Assembly: GCF_963974575.1 (NCBI RefSeq)
Contig: NZ_CAXBBQ010000006.1
Span: 1 to 64,000, forward strand
Length of the DNA stretch: 64,000 nt
DNA from: Sphingosinicella sp963974575
GTDB taxonomy: Bacteria > Pseudomonadota > Alphaproteobacteria > Sphingomonadales > Sphingomonadaceae
Reading direction: 5' to 3'
Positions 43,379 through 51,749 of the stretch are shown here, one piece after another. Below the pieces are notes generated by a model. It was not told the origin of the DNA, did not search any database, and worked only from the letters and a program-made list of their open reading frames with translations. The position numbers were made by a program, and so were the translations under genes. How positions within the stretch are numbered: position 1 is the first letter of the stretch; each line of letters starts with the position of its first letter.

Positions 43379-45590
43379 GAATATCCTGTCCGAAACTGAA
43401 GAAAGTCGCGGGGGCTCTATCATAACGCTGCCAGCCGTTCAAACCGGGCCGGTCGAGGCCGGAGCGTCGCCGCGTGCGCGTCTGTTCCGCCTGCACGAAG
43501 CCATCGAAATTTGGCTCGCGGAGGAGCGGCACCAGCTTGTGCTGTTCGCGCCCGTCGCGCTCGGCCTCGGTATCGCGGCCTGGTTCACGCTGCCGACACC
43601 GCGTGAATGGGCCGCGGCGATGCTGCTCGGCGGCGCGCTGGCCGTGTTCGGCCTGCAAGCAAATGGCCTTCCACGCATAGCGCTTGCTGCGTTCGGGCTG
43701 CTTTTTGCGCTCGGTATCGGCACCGCGTGGCTGCGTGCCGAGCAGGTCCGCGCGCCGGTCGTCGAGCGCTCATGGCGCGCGCTTATGATCGAGGCCACGG
43801 TGGATGGCGTCGAATTCCGTCCTGCCGAGGGGCGAACGCGCCTGCTGCTCACGGATATTTCCGGCTTGCCGCCCGGCCTCAAGGCCCGGGTCGGTATCCG
43901 CGGCGATGCGCCGGCGGGTATCGCCCCCGGCGCGCGCGTCACTCTGCGCGCATCGCTGTCGCCGCCGCCCGGACCGAACATTCCCGGCGGCTATCATTTC
44001 GCGCGTCGCGCGTGGTTCGACGGCATCGGCGCCGTCGGTTACGCGCTTTCAGGCGTCACAGTCGTTACGCCCGCGCCGCCGCAAGCTGGCCTCGTCCGCC
44101 GCTTCGAGGCGTTCCGCAGCGCGCTTACCAAACGCCTGCAGGATGGCGTCGGCGGCAGGGAAGGCGGCCTCGCCGCCGCGCTTGTCACGGGGGATCGCGG
44201 CGGCATCCCCGAAGACGTCACCGAAGCGATGCGCGATAGCGGCCTCGCGCACCTCATCTCGATCTCGGGGCTGCACATCGCCGTCGTGGTCGGCGGCGTG
44301 CTGTGGGGCACGCGTCGCCTGCTCGCGCAGAGCGAACGCCTTGCGCTCGATCTGAACATCAAGCTGATCGCCGCGCTTACCGCTGCAGTCGCAGGCATCG
44401 GCTACACGCTGATTGCGGGCGCCGAGGTGCCGACGGTGCGCTCCTGCATCGCCGTCCTCATCGTGCTCGTCGGCCTCGCACTGGGGCGAGAGGCGATCTC
44501 GCTGCGCCTCGTCGCGGCGGGGGCCTTTTTCATTCTTCTCGTCCGCCCCGATTTCCTGCTTGGGCCAAGCTTCCAGCTCAGCTTCGCCGCCGTCACCGCG
44601 ATTGTCGCGCTCTACGAATCGCCGCTCGGTCGTCGATTCAATGCCGGAAAAGAGGCGGGCCGCGCCGCGCGCCTGTGGCACGGCGTTCTCGCGCTCCTCG
44701 CCACCGGTATCGCCGCCGAAATCGCGCTCGCGCCGATCGCTTTTTTCCACTTCAACCAGATGGGCCTATACGGCGTCGCCGCGAACCTCGCCGCGATCCC
44801 GCTCACCAGCTTCGTGATCCTGCCGCTGCTTGGCCTCTCGGTGTTCCTCGGCGCAGTCGGGCTCGCCGCGCCGATCGACTGGCTGCTCGGCCATGCGCTC
44901 GATCTGCTCATCCGCGTGGCCGAGATCGCGGCGGCAATGCCCGGTGCCGTCTCCCGGCTCCCCGCCGCGCCGGACTGGGCGTTCGCCGTGCTGATCCTCG
45001 GCGGCGTCTGGTTCTGTCTCTGGCAGACGCGCCGCCGCTGGCTGGCGCTGGTTCCTGTCGCGATCGGCGCCGTGGGCATGGCGACCGCGCAGCCGCCCGA
45101 TCTCATCGTCGATGGGGACGGCAAGCACCTCGCCGTGGTGCGGGACGGAAAGGTCGCGCTCCTGCGCGCGCGCGCCGGAGACTATGTGCGCTCGATGTGG
45201 GCGGACGCGGCAGGGGAGGCGATAAGCGGCAATCTCGAAACCCTGCCGGACGCGCGCTGCACACCCGATGCCTGCACCGCGCGCATCATGGCGGGCGGCC
45301 GTGCATGGACGCTGCTCGCGACACGCTCGGGCCTTCTCATCGACCGCGCCGCGTTCGAACCCGCCTGTGCCGCCGCAGACATCGTCGTCAGCGATCGCCG
45401 CCTGCCATACTGGTGCGCTCCGCGCTGGCTGAAACTAGACCGTTCCAGGCTCGCCGAAACCGGCGCGCTGTCGATCTGGTTGGACGGGCCGCGCATCCGT
45501 GCCGTCGCGCGTGAGGACGGGGCGCACCCGTGGGCACGGCAAAAGCCCGCCCCGGAAGGCAGCCGCATGTTGCGCCGCGCGCCAGAATAG
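43377..45590 (+). CDS. comEC: ComEC/Rec2-family competence membrane protein
   Basis: This 737-aa polytopic membrane protein has an N-terminal DUF4131-like OB domain (about 40-240) and a competence domain with ISISGLHIAVVVGG near residue 292. About ten TM helices and a soluble C-terminal domain (from about 580) follow. ComEC forms the inner-membrane DNA uptake channel in competent bacteria. The C-domain lacks the HxHxDH nuclease motif found in longer ComECs. ATG 43377 is the only usable start and overlaps the gltX start codon; no Shine-Dalgarno is obvious. Confidence 0.88.
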   Translation: MNILSETEESRGGSIITLPAVQTGPVEAGASPRARLFRLHEAIEIWLAEERHQLVLFAPVALGLGIAAWFTLPTPREWAAAMLLGGALAVFGLQANGLPRIALAAFGLLFALGIGTAWLRAEQVRAPVVERSWRALMIEATVDGVEFRPAEGRTRLLLTDISGLPPGLKARVGIRGDAPAGIAPGARVTLRASLSPPPGPNIPGGYHFARRAWFDGIGAVGYALSGVTVVTPAPPQAGLVRRFEAFRSALTKRLQDGVGGREGGLAAALVTGDRGGIPEDVTEAMRDSGLAHLISISGLHIAVVVGGVLWGTRRLLAQSERLALDLNIKLIAALTAAVAGIGYTLIAGAEVPTVRSCIAVLIVLVGLALGREAISLRLVAAGAFFILLVRPDFLLGPSFQLSFAAVTAIVALYESPLGRRFNAGKEAGRAARLWHGVLALLATGIAAEIALAPIAFFHFNQMGLYGVAANLAAIPLTSFVILPLLGLSVFLGAVGLAAPIDWLLGHALDLLIRVAEIAAAMPGAVSRLPAAPDWAFAVLILGGVWFCLWQTRRRWLALVPVAIGAVGMATAQPPDLIVDGDGKHLAVVRDGKVALLRARAGDYVRSMWADAAGEAISGNLETLPDARCTPDACTARIMAGGRAWTLLATRSGLLIDRAAFEPACAAADIVVSDRRLPYWCAPRWLKLDRSRLAETGALSIWLDGPRIRAVAREDGAHPWARQKPAPEGSRMLRRAPE

Positions 45591-45591
45591 G

Positions 45592-45603
45592 ATACCCCCC
45601 TAT
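45592..45603 (+). promoter_or_regulatory. Operator of RcnR/CsoR-type repressor (ATA-C6-TAT)
   Basis: ATACCCCCCTAT is a G/C tract flanked by inverted AT triplets, the operator type recognised by RcnR/FrmR/CsoR-family repressors. It sits 1 bp after the comEC stop and 3 bp before the dmeR ATG, so binding should block transcription into dmeR-dmeF and likely act near the start site. Confidence 0.7.
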
Positions 45604-45606
45604 GGT

Positions 45607-45888
45607 ATGGCACATCTCCAGGAAACCGAACGCAAGGACCGTCTTGTTGCCCGTGTCCGTCGCATCGCCGGTCAGGTCACCGCGATAGAGCGGGCGATCA
45701 CCGGCGAGGCGCCGTGCAGCGAAACCTTGCATCTCGCCGCCGCGGTGCGCGGTGCCGTCGCCGGGTTGATGGATGAGCTCGTCGAGGATCACCTGCGCGC
45801 GCACGTCGCAGCGCCGGGGCTGAGCGATGCGGAGCGCGCGTCGGGCGCGGACGAACTCGCCACCGTGCTCAAGCGGCACATGCGCTGA
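45607..45888 (+). CDS. dmeR: Ni/Co-responsive repressor, RcnR/DmeR type
   Basis: This 93-aa all-alpha CsoR/RcnR/FrmR-family repressor has a ligand set H3, C37, H62 and H66. This lines up with E. coli RcnR (H3, C35, H60, H64), which senses nickel and cobalt, rather than with FrmR, which lacks His3. DNA-contact arginines lie in RVRRIAGQV. It is followed after 13 bp by a CDF exporter gene, the dmeR-dmeF arrangement. Repression of the pair, relieved by metal, is inferred. No Shine-Dalgarno is visible, so the mRNA may be leaderless. Confidence 0.85.
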   Translation: MAHLQETERKDRLVARVRRIAGQVTAIERAITGEAPCSETLHLAAAVRGAVAGLMDELVEDHLRAHVAAPGLSDAERASGADELATVLKRHMR

Positions 45889-45901
45889 AGTGGAGGCGAG
45901 A

Positions 45902-46819
45902 TTGAGCGGTCTTCCCGGCATCGCCGATGGTGCCCATTCCCACGATTTTCTCGGCAAGAACCACGATGCGAACGCGCGGCGAACGCTCTGGGTGGTGCTG
46001 CTGACGGCGTTGATGATGGTCGCGGAGATCATCGCAGGCTACGCGACAGGCTCGATGGCGCTGCTTGCGGACGGCTTCCACATGGCGACGCACGCCGGCG
46101 CGCTCGGCATCGCCGCGATCGCCTATGCCTATGCACGCCGCAATGTCGATAGTCCGCGCTATTCGTTCGGCACCGGCAAGGTCGGCGACCTCGCGGGCTT
46201 TGCCTCCGCGCTCGTGCTCGGCGTCATCGCGCTCGGCATCGCGTTCGAATCCGCGCTCCGGCTCGCGCGTCCGGTCGATGTCGCATTCGGCGAAGCGACG
46301 ATCGTCGCCGTGGTCGGACTTGCCGTCAACCTCGTCAGCGCCGCGCTATTATCCGGCGGCCATCATCACGGACACAGCCACGGCCACGATCACCATCATG
46401 ATCATCACGGCCATCATCACAGCGACAATAACCTCCGCGCTGCCTACCTGCACGTGCTTGCCGATGCGCTCACATCGGTTCTCGCCATCGCCGCGCTGCT
46501 CGCCGGGCGATATGGCGGCTGGGTCTGGCTTGATCCGGTCATGGGCATCGTCGGTGCCGTCGTGATCGCGCGCTGGTCGTGGACGCTGATGCGCGATACG
46601 TCAGCCGTGCTGCTCGATGCCGCCGATCCACACCTCGTCGCGGAAATCCGGGAATGCGTGGAAACGGGTGACGCCAGCATCCGCGATCTTCACGTCTGGC
46701 AGGTCGGCCCCGGGGTTCACGCGGCGATCGTTTCCGTATCCGGCATCCCGCCGGAAACCGCCCGCGAACGCCTGCGTCCCGTACACGAACTCGCGCACCT
46801 CACGATCGAGGCGCGGTAA
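45902..46819 (+). CDS. dmeF: Cation diffusion facilitator, Co/Ni exporter DmeF-like
   Basis: This 305-aa inner-membrane antiporter has six TM helices. Metal-site motifs are LLADGFHMATHA in TM2 and LHVLADALTSV in TM5. A cytosolic His-rich loop spans about residues 154-174, and a C-terminal ferredoxin-like domain follows. TTG 45902 is chosen because GGAG lies 6 bp upstream and HDFLGKNHDANARRT matches family N-termini; GTG 45890 is an alternative. Expression is probably controlled by the preceding RcnR-type repressor. Confidence 0.9.
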   Translation: MSGLPGIADGAHSHDFLGKNHDANARRTLWVVLLTALMMVAEIIAGYATGSMALLADGFHMATHAGALGIAAIAYAYARRNVDSPRYSFGTGKVGDLAGFASALVLGVIALGIAFESALRLARPVDVAFGEATIVAVVGLAVNLVSAALLSGGHHHGHSHGHDHHHDHHGHHHSDNNLRAAYLHVLADALTSVLAIAALLAGRYGGWVWLDPVMGIVGAVVIARWSWTLMRDTSAVLLDAADPHLVAEIRECVETGDASIRDLHVWQVGPGVHAAIVSVSGIPPETARERLRPVHELAHLTIEAR

Positions 46820-46849
46820 TTCCGAAAATGACGCGCCGAAAATGGTGAA

Positions 46850-46906
46850 TTTCCGTGACCCGGAGCGGAGCGTACGAAAGGGACGTGAGCACCGGAAGCG
46901 CGGAAA
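46850..46906. repeat. Structured intergenic element, possible dispersed repeat
   Basis: TTTCCG (46850-46855) pairs with CGGAAA (46901-46906), and CCGG (46860-46863) pairs with CCGG (46892-46895), giving a nested hairpin between dmeF and lexA. The inner text (GGAGCGGAGCGTACGAAAGG) resembles an intergenic element I recall from other sphingomonad genomes. No second copy is seen in this window. Confidence 0.4.
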
Positions 46907-46942
46907 TCCGCCATTTGCAGGCCGTCAGAACTGAATTAAGCC

Positions 46943-47605
46943 TCAATTGTAGCGGCGCAGCAGCCCCACGAGCTTGCCCTGCACGCGCACGCGGTTCGGT
47001 GCATAGCGCTGCGCGGTATAGGCGCTGTTCGCCGGGTCGAGGCGGATTTCGCCCTTGTCGCGGCGGAGGTATTTGAGCGTCGCTTCGTCTTCATCGACCA
47101 GCGCCACGACAATCTCGCCGTCGCGCGCCGTGTCGCATTTCTGCACGAGCGCATAGTCGCCGTCGAGAATGCCCGCCTCGATCATCGAATCGCCGGAAAC
47201 CTCCAGCGCGAAATGGTCGCCGGAGCCGCCACCGAGCAGGGCTGCGGGAACCGACAGGCTACGATCGCTTTCCATCGCCTCGATCGGCATACCCGCTGCG
47301 ATCTTTCCGTGCAGCGGCAGCGTGACGATGTCATCGTTCGCCGCCTGGACGACAGGCATCTGCCGCGGCGGAGCCTTCGGTGCCGTACCGATTTCGGGGA
47401 AGCGAAGCACTTCAAGCGCACGGGCGCGGTTCGGCAGCCGCCGGATGAACTGCCGCTCCTCGAGCGCATTCACCAGCCGGTGCACGCCCGACTTCGATTT
47501 GAGATCGAGCGCGTCCTTCATTTCCTCGAACGAGGGCGAGACGCCGCCCGCCTGCAGCCGCTCGTTGATGAACATCAGCAGTTCGTGTTGCTTGCGCGTC
47601 AGCAT
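46943..47605 (-). CDS. lexA: LexA repressor
   Basis: This 220-aa SOS repressor has an N-terminal winged HTH (MLTRKQHELLMFINERLQAG, SFEEMKDALDLKSKSGVHRL), then a peptidase S24 domain. The self-cleavage Ala-Gly is in KIAAGMPIEA, the catalytic Ser in VSGDSMIEAG, and the Lys in EATLKYL. ATG 47605 has GGAGGG upstream. A perfect alphaproteobacterial SOS box lies 57-71 bp before it, so it should be autoregulated. The longer frame reaching 47815 overlaps moeA and is rejected. Confidence 0.96.
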   Translation of the reverse strand: MLTRKQHELLMFINERLQAGGVSPSFEEMKDALDLKSKSGVHRLVNALEERQFIRRLPNRARALEVLRFPEIGTAPKAPPRQMPVVQAANDDIVTLPLHGKIAAGMPIEAMESDRSLSVPAALLGGGSGDHFALEVSGDSMIEAGILDGDYALVQKCDTARDGEIVVALVDEDEATLKYLRRDKGEIRLDPANSAYTAQRYAPNRVRVQGKLVGLLRRYN

Positions 47606-47661
47606 GTCCGGTTTCGCCCTCCGTGTTTCACGACTCGTCCACAACATGTTCCGTTTTTCGT

Positions 47662-47676
47662 GAACGAATGGGGAAC
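47662..47676 (-). promoter_or_regulatory. SOS (LexA) box, GTTC-N7-GTTC
   Basis: Read leftward this is GTTC-CCCATTC-GTTC, an exact match to the alphaproteobacterial LexA direct repeat. It lies in the 73-bp gap between the moeA stop and the lexA start, giving lexA its own damage-inducible promoter although it follows the moeA gene. Confidence 0.88.
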
Positions 47677-47678
47677 AT

Positions 47679-48869
47679 TTAGGGGGTGGCGAAAATCCTG
47701 TCAAGCGCGAGCACGGGAACATCCGCGCCGGCTTCCATCGCCGGAGCGCCTGCCGGGCGAATGATGAGCGCGTTCGCGCCAGCGAGCACGCCGAGCATGG
47801 AGGAATCCTGCGCATCGAACGCGTGTACGCCGTCTGCCGTCAGCCGCGCGCGCAGGTGATCGCGGCGGTTGCCGTTGGCGGGCAGGGGGGCGAGCAGCCG
47901 CGCCGCGGTCACGGGATCGGTGTCCATGCTTCCGGCCATGCGCCGCAGCATCGGCAGCGCGAACAGCACGGCGCAGACGAAGGCGGAGACCGGGTTGCCG
48001 GGCAGCCCGAGCACGCGCGCACGCCCAAGCGATCCGGCGATCAGCGGCTTGCCCGGCTTGATCGCGACCTTCCAGAAGTCCAGCGCCGCGCCCGCGTCTT
48101 TCAGCGCGGCCTGTACGAGATCATGGTCGCCGACCGACGCGCCGCCGATGGTGACGATGAGGTCCGCATCGCTGGCCGCACTCAACCCCTTGCCGATCGC
48201 GCCCAGCTCGTCGGGGAAGATTCCGAGGTCGCGCACATCCGCGCCGCCTGCGCGAAACAGCGCCGCCAGCATTACGCCGTTCGAACTCACGATCTGGTCC
48301 GTCTGCGGCACGGCGCCCGGTGCGACCAGTTCATCGCCCGTCGCGAGGATCGCGACGCGGGGGCGCCTGATTGCGAGGCTGCCGTGCCCGGAAGCGGCGG
48401 CAAGGCCGAGGTGTTGTGGGCTAAGCCGCGTTCCCGCCGCGATCAGCCGCTCGCCTGCGCTGAAATCCTTGCCCGCGACGCGGATGTGCGCGCCGAGGCG
48501 CGGCGGGCCTTCGCCCGTGAGCGTCAGCAGCTCGCCCTCGCGGCCAACCTCTTCCTGCACGATGACCGTATCGGCGCCTTGGGGCAGGGGCGCGCCGGTG
48601 AAGATCCGGGCTGTCTCACCCGCGCCGACCGTTCCGGCAAAGCCTCGTCCCGCGGCGCTTTCGCCGACGACGCGCCACGGCCCCGGCATATCGGCCCAGC
48701 GGATCGCGTAGCCGTCCATCGCGGAAGACGGGAAGGGCGGCTGCGTCAGCCGCGCGGTGAGGTCATCGGCAAGCGTCAGGCCGGCAGCGTCGGCGAGCGG
48801 AAGGTCTACGGGCGGAACCGGCTCACAGGCCGCAAGCAGCCGCGCCAGCGCGTCCTCGTAGCTCAGCAT
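47679..48869 (-). CDS. moeA: Molybdopterin molybdenumtransferase
   Basis: This 396-aa enzyme inserts molybdate into adenylylated molybdopterin. Domain features are PFPSSAMDGYAI near residue 45, GADTVIVQEE, the MoCF-like domain with ATGDELV and TIGGASVGDHD, and VLGLPGNPVSAFV. Start ATG 48869 overlaps the moaC end by 7 bp, so the genes are coupled. It is the sixth of seven genes running from ppiD; lexA follows with its own promoter. Confidence 0.95.
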   Translation of the reverse strand: MLSYEDALARLLAACEPVPPVDLPLADAAGLTLADDLTARLTQPPFPSSAMDGYAIRWADMPGPWRVVGESAAGRGFAGTVGAGETARIFTGAPLPQGADTVIVQEEVGREGELLTLTGEGPPRLGAHIRVAGKDFSAGERLIAAGTRLSPQHLGLAAASGHGSLAIRRPRVAILATGDELVAPGAVPQTDQIVSSNGVMLAALFRAGGADVRDLGIFPDELGAIGKGLSAASDADLIVTIGGASVGDHDLVQAALKDAGAALDFWKVAIKPGKPLIAGSLGRARVLGLPGNPVSAFVCAVLFALPMLRRMAGSMDTDPVTAARLLAPLPANGNRRDHLRARLTADGVHAFDAQDSSMLGVLAGANALIIRPAGAPAMEAGADVPVLALDRIFATP

Positions 48870-49339
48870 CCGCCCGGCGCGGTCCAGTCGCCGGATTTGC
48901 CGCCGGTCTTCTTCAGCAGGCGCACGCCCGAGATGATCATCGCCTTGTCCACGGCTTTCACCATGTCGTAAATCGTCAGCAGCGCGACGGAAGCCGCTGT
49001 CATCGCTTCCATTTCAACGCCCGTGCCCCACGTCGTCGAAGCCGTCGCCTCCACGCGCACGCCGCCGTCCTCCAGCGTGAAGTCCACGCCCACGCTGGTC
49101 AGCGGCAGCGGGTGGCAGAGCGGAATGAGGTCGGCGGTCTTTTTTGCCGCGGTGATCCCCGCGATGCGCGCCACCGCGAGCACGTCGCCCTTTACCACCG
49201 TGGCATCACGCACGGCCGCGAGCGCTTCAGCGGACATGGCGATATGCCCTTCGGCGATCGCCGTGCGCGCCGTCACCGCCTTGCCCGAAATGTCGACCAT
49301 GCGCGCCTTGCCGGCCTCGTCGAGGTGGGTGAGCGCCAT
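48863..49339 (-). CDS. moaC: Cyclic pyranopterin monophosphate synthase
   Basis: This 158-aa enzyme works with MoaA to make cyclic pyranopterin monophosphate. The family motifs KKTADLIPLCHPLPLTSV and GVEMEAMTAASVALLTIYDM are intact. It lies 3 bp after trpC and overlaps moeA, an arrangement conserved in this group even though tryptophan and molybdenum cofactor synthesis are unrelated. Confidence 0.96.
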   Translation of the reverse strand: MALTHLDEAGKARMVDISGKAVTARTAIAEGHIAMSAEALAAVRDATVVKGDVLAVARIAGITAAKKTADLIPLCHPLPLTSVGVDFTLEDGGVRVEATASTTWGTGVEMEAMTAASVALLTIYDMVKAVDKAMIISGVRLLKKTGGKSGDWTAPGGC

Positions 49340-49342
49340 TGA

Positions 49343-50134
49343 TCAGCCCTCCAGCAGCCGCTTCGTCGCGGCGGTGACGTCATCCTGCGCCATCAGCGAT
49401 TCCCCGACAAGGAAGCTGTTGATGCCGTGCGCCGCCAGCCGGTCAAGGTCCGCCCGCGTCCGCAGCCCGCTCTCGCCGACAAGCGTATAGCCTTCCGGCA
49501 CGTCCGACAGTTCAACCGAAGTCTCAATATCTACATACAAAGTCTTGAGATTACGGTTATTAACGCCCAAAAGCCGCGATTTCAAATGGGTAAGCGCAGC
49601 ATCGCGCTCGACTATATCGTGAACTTCGACAAGAACATCCATCCCCCACCCGAACGCCGCATCCTCCAGCTCCCGCGCCAACCCCATATCGATCGCCGCC
49701 ACGATGATCAGGATCGCATCCGCCCCAATCGCCCGCGCTTCCGCCACCTGATACGGATCGACCATGAAGTCCTTGCGCAGCACCGGCAGCGGCACCGCCG
49801 CGCGCGCCGCGATCAGCTTGTCGTCGCTGCCCTGAAACCAGTGCTCCTCGGTCAGCACCGAAAGACACGAAGCCCCGCCCGTGCGGTAAGCGCGCGCCAG
49901 CGCCGGCGGATCGAAGTCCGCGCGGATCAGCCCTTTGCTCGGCGACGCCTTCTTGATCTCCGCGATCAGGCCGTAGCGCCCTTCCAGCTTCGCCGTGTCG
50001 AGCGCCGCCTTGAAGCCGCGCGGGGCGTCTGCTGCGCGCGCGGCCCCCTCGATCTCCCCGATCGGCCGCGCGGCCTTCCGCGCCGCGACGACGCTCCGCT
50101 TATGGGCGCAGATGTCCGCCAGCACATCGCTCAT
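49343..50134 (-). CDS. trpC: Indole-3-glycerol phosphate synthase
   Basis: This 263-aa TIM-barrel enzyme closes the indole ring of indoleglycerol phosphate. Catalytic residues fall in IAEIKKASPSKG, LRKDFMVDPYQV, GVNNRNLKT and VGESGL. ATG 50134 (MSDVLADICAHK) overlaps the trpD stop by 4 bp. The same frame extends up to 50902 through trpD but encodes nothing recognisable there. It is not fused to TrpF. Confidence 0.96.
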   Translation of the reverse strand: MSDVLADICAHKRSVVAARKAARPIGEIEGAARAADAPRGFKAALDTAKLEGRYGLIAEIKKASPSKGLIRADFDPPALARAYRTGGASCLSVLTEEHWFQGSDDKLIAARAAVPLPVLRKDFMVDPYQVAEARAIGADAILIIVAAIDMGLARELEDAAFGWGMDVLVEVHDIVERDAALTHLKSRLLGVNNRNLKTLYVDIETSVELSDVPEGYTLVGESGLRTRADLDRLAAHGINSFLVGESLMAQDDVTAATKRLLEG

Positions 50135-51120
50135 CGAAAGGCCTTCCAGCGTTCGAGCAACGCCCGCGCGCACCCATCGTCCAGAGCCGATGCGGCAAGC
50201 GCGGCACCCGTGGTCCAGTCGTGCGCCTTGCCCGCGACGATCAGTGCACCTGCGGCATTCAGGCAAACAATATCGCGGTAGCCTCCATGCGCACCCGCGA
50301 GCAGGTCTAGCATCGCCGCTGCATTCTCCTCCGGCGTCCCGCCCCGGATCGCCTCCGGCACGTGCCGCGCGAGACCGGCGGCTTCCGGGCTTACCTCTCC
50401 GGCTTCGATATATGCAGCGGTCAGACGTGTGTAGGTTGTGGGTCCTGTGACGGTCAGTTCGTCGAGCCCGTCGCTTCCGTGCACCACCATCGCCGCGTCG
50501 GCGCCTAGCCTCTGCAGGGCCTCGGCAATCGGGAGCACCCATTGCTGCCCCGGCACGCCGACAAGCTGCCGCTTTACCCCAGCCGGGTTCGCGAGCGGTC
50601 CGATCATGTTGAAGATCGTCCGCCGACCGATCGCGCGGCGCACACCTGCGACACGCGCCATCACCGGATGGTGTTTTGCGGCGAACAGAAAGCCGATGCC
50701 GATCTCGGCAAGCGAGCGTTCCACCGTGTCCGAGGCGAGGTCGAGATCGATGCCCAGCGCGGAAAGCACGTCCGCCGCGCCGGACTTCGAGGATGCCGCC
50801 CGGTTGCCGTGCTTGGCGACCGGCACACCGCACGCCGCGACCACGATGGCGACCGCTGTCGAAATGTTGAGCGTATGCGCGCCGTCTCCACCCGTGCCGC
50901 ACACGTCGATGGCACCTTCGGGCGCCGCGACGAGCCGCATACGGCTTCGAAGTACGCTTGCCGCCGCGACGAGTTCGTCCACCGTCTCGCCGCGCTCGGC
51001 AAGGCCGGTCAGGAAGCGGGCAATCTCCGCGTCCTCCACATCGGCGTTCAGGATAGCATCGAATGCCGCACGCGCTTCCGCCTCGCCAAGTGGCGCTTCG
51101 GTCCCGGGCAGGTGTTTCAC
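50131..51120 (-). CDS. trpD: Anthranilate phosphoribosyltransferase
   Basis: This 329-aa enzyme adds phosphoribosyl to anthranilate. The PRPP-binding motif CGTGGDGAHTLNISTA is near residue 69, and KHGNRAASSKSGAADVLSALG and NMIGPLANPAG follow. It uses a GTG start overlapping the trpG stop (GTGA). Its end overlaps trpC by 4 bp. Confidence 0.96.
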   Translation of the reverse strand: MKHLPGTEAPLGEAEARAAFDAILNADVEDAEIARFLTGLAERGETVDELVAAASVLRSRMRLVAAPEGAIDVCGTGGDGAHTLNISTAVAIVVAACGVPVAKHGNRAASSKSGAADVLSALGIDLDLASDTVERSLAEIGIGFLFAAKHHPVMARVAGVRRAIGRRTIFNMIGPLANPAGVKRQLVGVPGQQWVLPIAEALQRLGADAAMVVHGSDGLDELTVTGPTTYTRLTAAYIEAGEVSPEAAGLARHVPEAIRGGTPEENAAAMLDLLAGAHGGYRDIVCLNAAGALIVAGKAHDWTTGAALAASALDDGCARALLERWKAFR

Positions 51121-51710
51121 GCGGCGAGATCGCGCGGTCGCGGCGTCAGCGCCGCGATCCGCATGAAGTTGGCGAGCATGTCGTGGCCGTGCTCGGTCGC
51201 GATGCTTTCGGGGTGGAACTGCACGCTGTGGATCGGCAGGTGCGCATGGCGGAAACCCATCACCGCTTCATCGTCCGACCATGCATTCACGATCAGGCTT
51301 TCGGGAATGTCCTCCACGATCAGCGAATGATAGCGCGTCGCGGTGAAGGGCGAAGGGATGCCCGCGAAAAGCCCGGTGCCATCGTGGCGTACAGGCGATG
51401 TCTTGCCGTGCATCAGGTGTCCGCGCACCACCTTGCCGCCGAAATGCTGGCCGATCGCCTGATGACCGAGACAGACGCCGAGCAGCGGCTTCCCAGTGTC
51501 CGCGCACGCTGCCACCATGTCGAGGCTGATCCCGGCTTCGTTCGGTGTGCAGGGGCCGGGCGAAATCAGAAACGCGCTCGCCCCGCTAGAAAGTGCCTGC
51601 CCGGCGGAAATCGCATCGTTGCGCACCACCTCCACCTCCGCGCCCAGCTCCATCAGGTAGTGGACGAGGTTCCAGGTGAAGCTGTCGTAATTGTCGATGA
51701 CGAGGATCAT
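51117..51710 (-). CDS. trpG: Anthranilate synthase glutaminase subunit
   Basis: This 197-aa class I amidotransferase supplies ammonia to TrpE. The catalytic cysteine sits in LLGVCLGHQAIG near residue 82, and His and Glu are in VQFHPESIATEHG. IDNYDSFTWNLVHYL is the usual N-terminus. In many bacteria it also serves folate synthesis as PabA, which cannot be decided here. It follows trpE by 39 bp, the largest gap in the trp block. Confidence 0.95.
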   Translation of the reverse strand: MILVIDNYDSFTWNLVHYLMELGAEVEVVRNDAISAGQALSSGASAFLISPGPCTPNEAGISLDMVAACADTGKPLLGVCLGHQAIGQHFGGKVVRGHLMHGKTSPVRHDGTGLFAGIPSPFTATRYHSLIVEDIPESLIVNAWSDDEAVMGFRHAHLPIHSVQFHPESIATEHGHDMLANFMRIAALTPRPRDLAA

Positions 51711-51749
51711 GGCGCGACCGCCCTAATCAAGGGACGCGGGGAGGGCAAG

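Noticed and set aside
51711..51749. Possible trp attenuator or leader peptide
   Set aside because: The trpE-trpG gap is 39 bp and the ppiD-trpE gap is 10 bp; neither holds Trp codons or a terminator/antiterminator pair.
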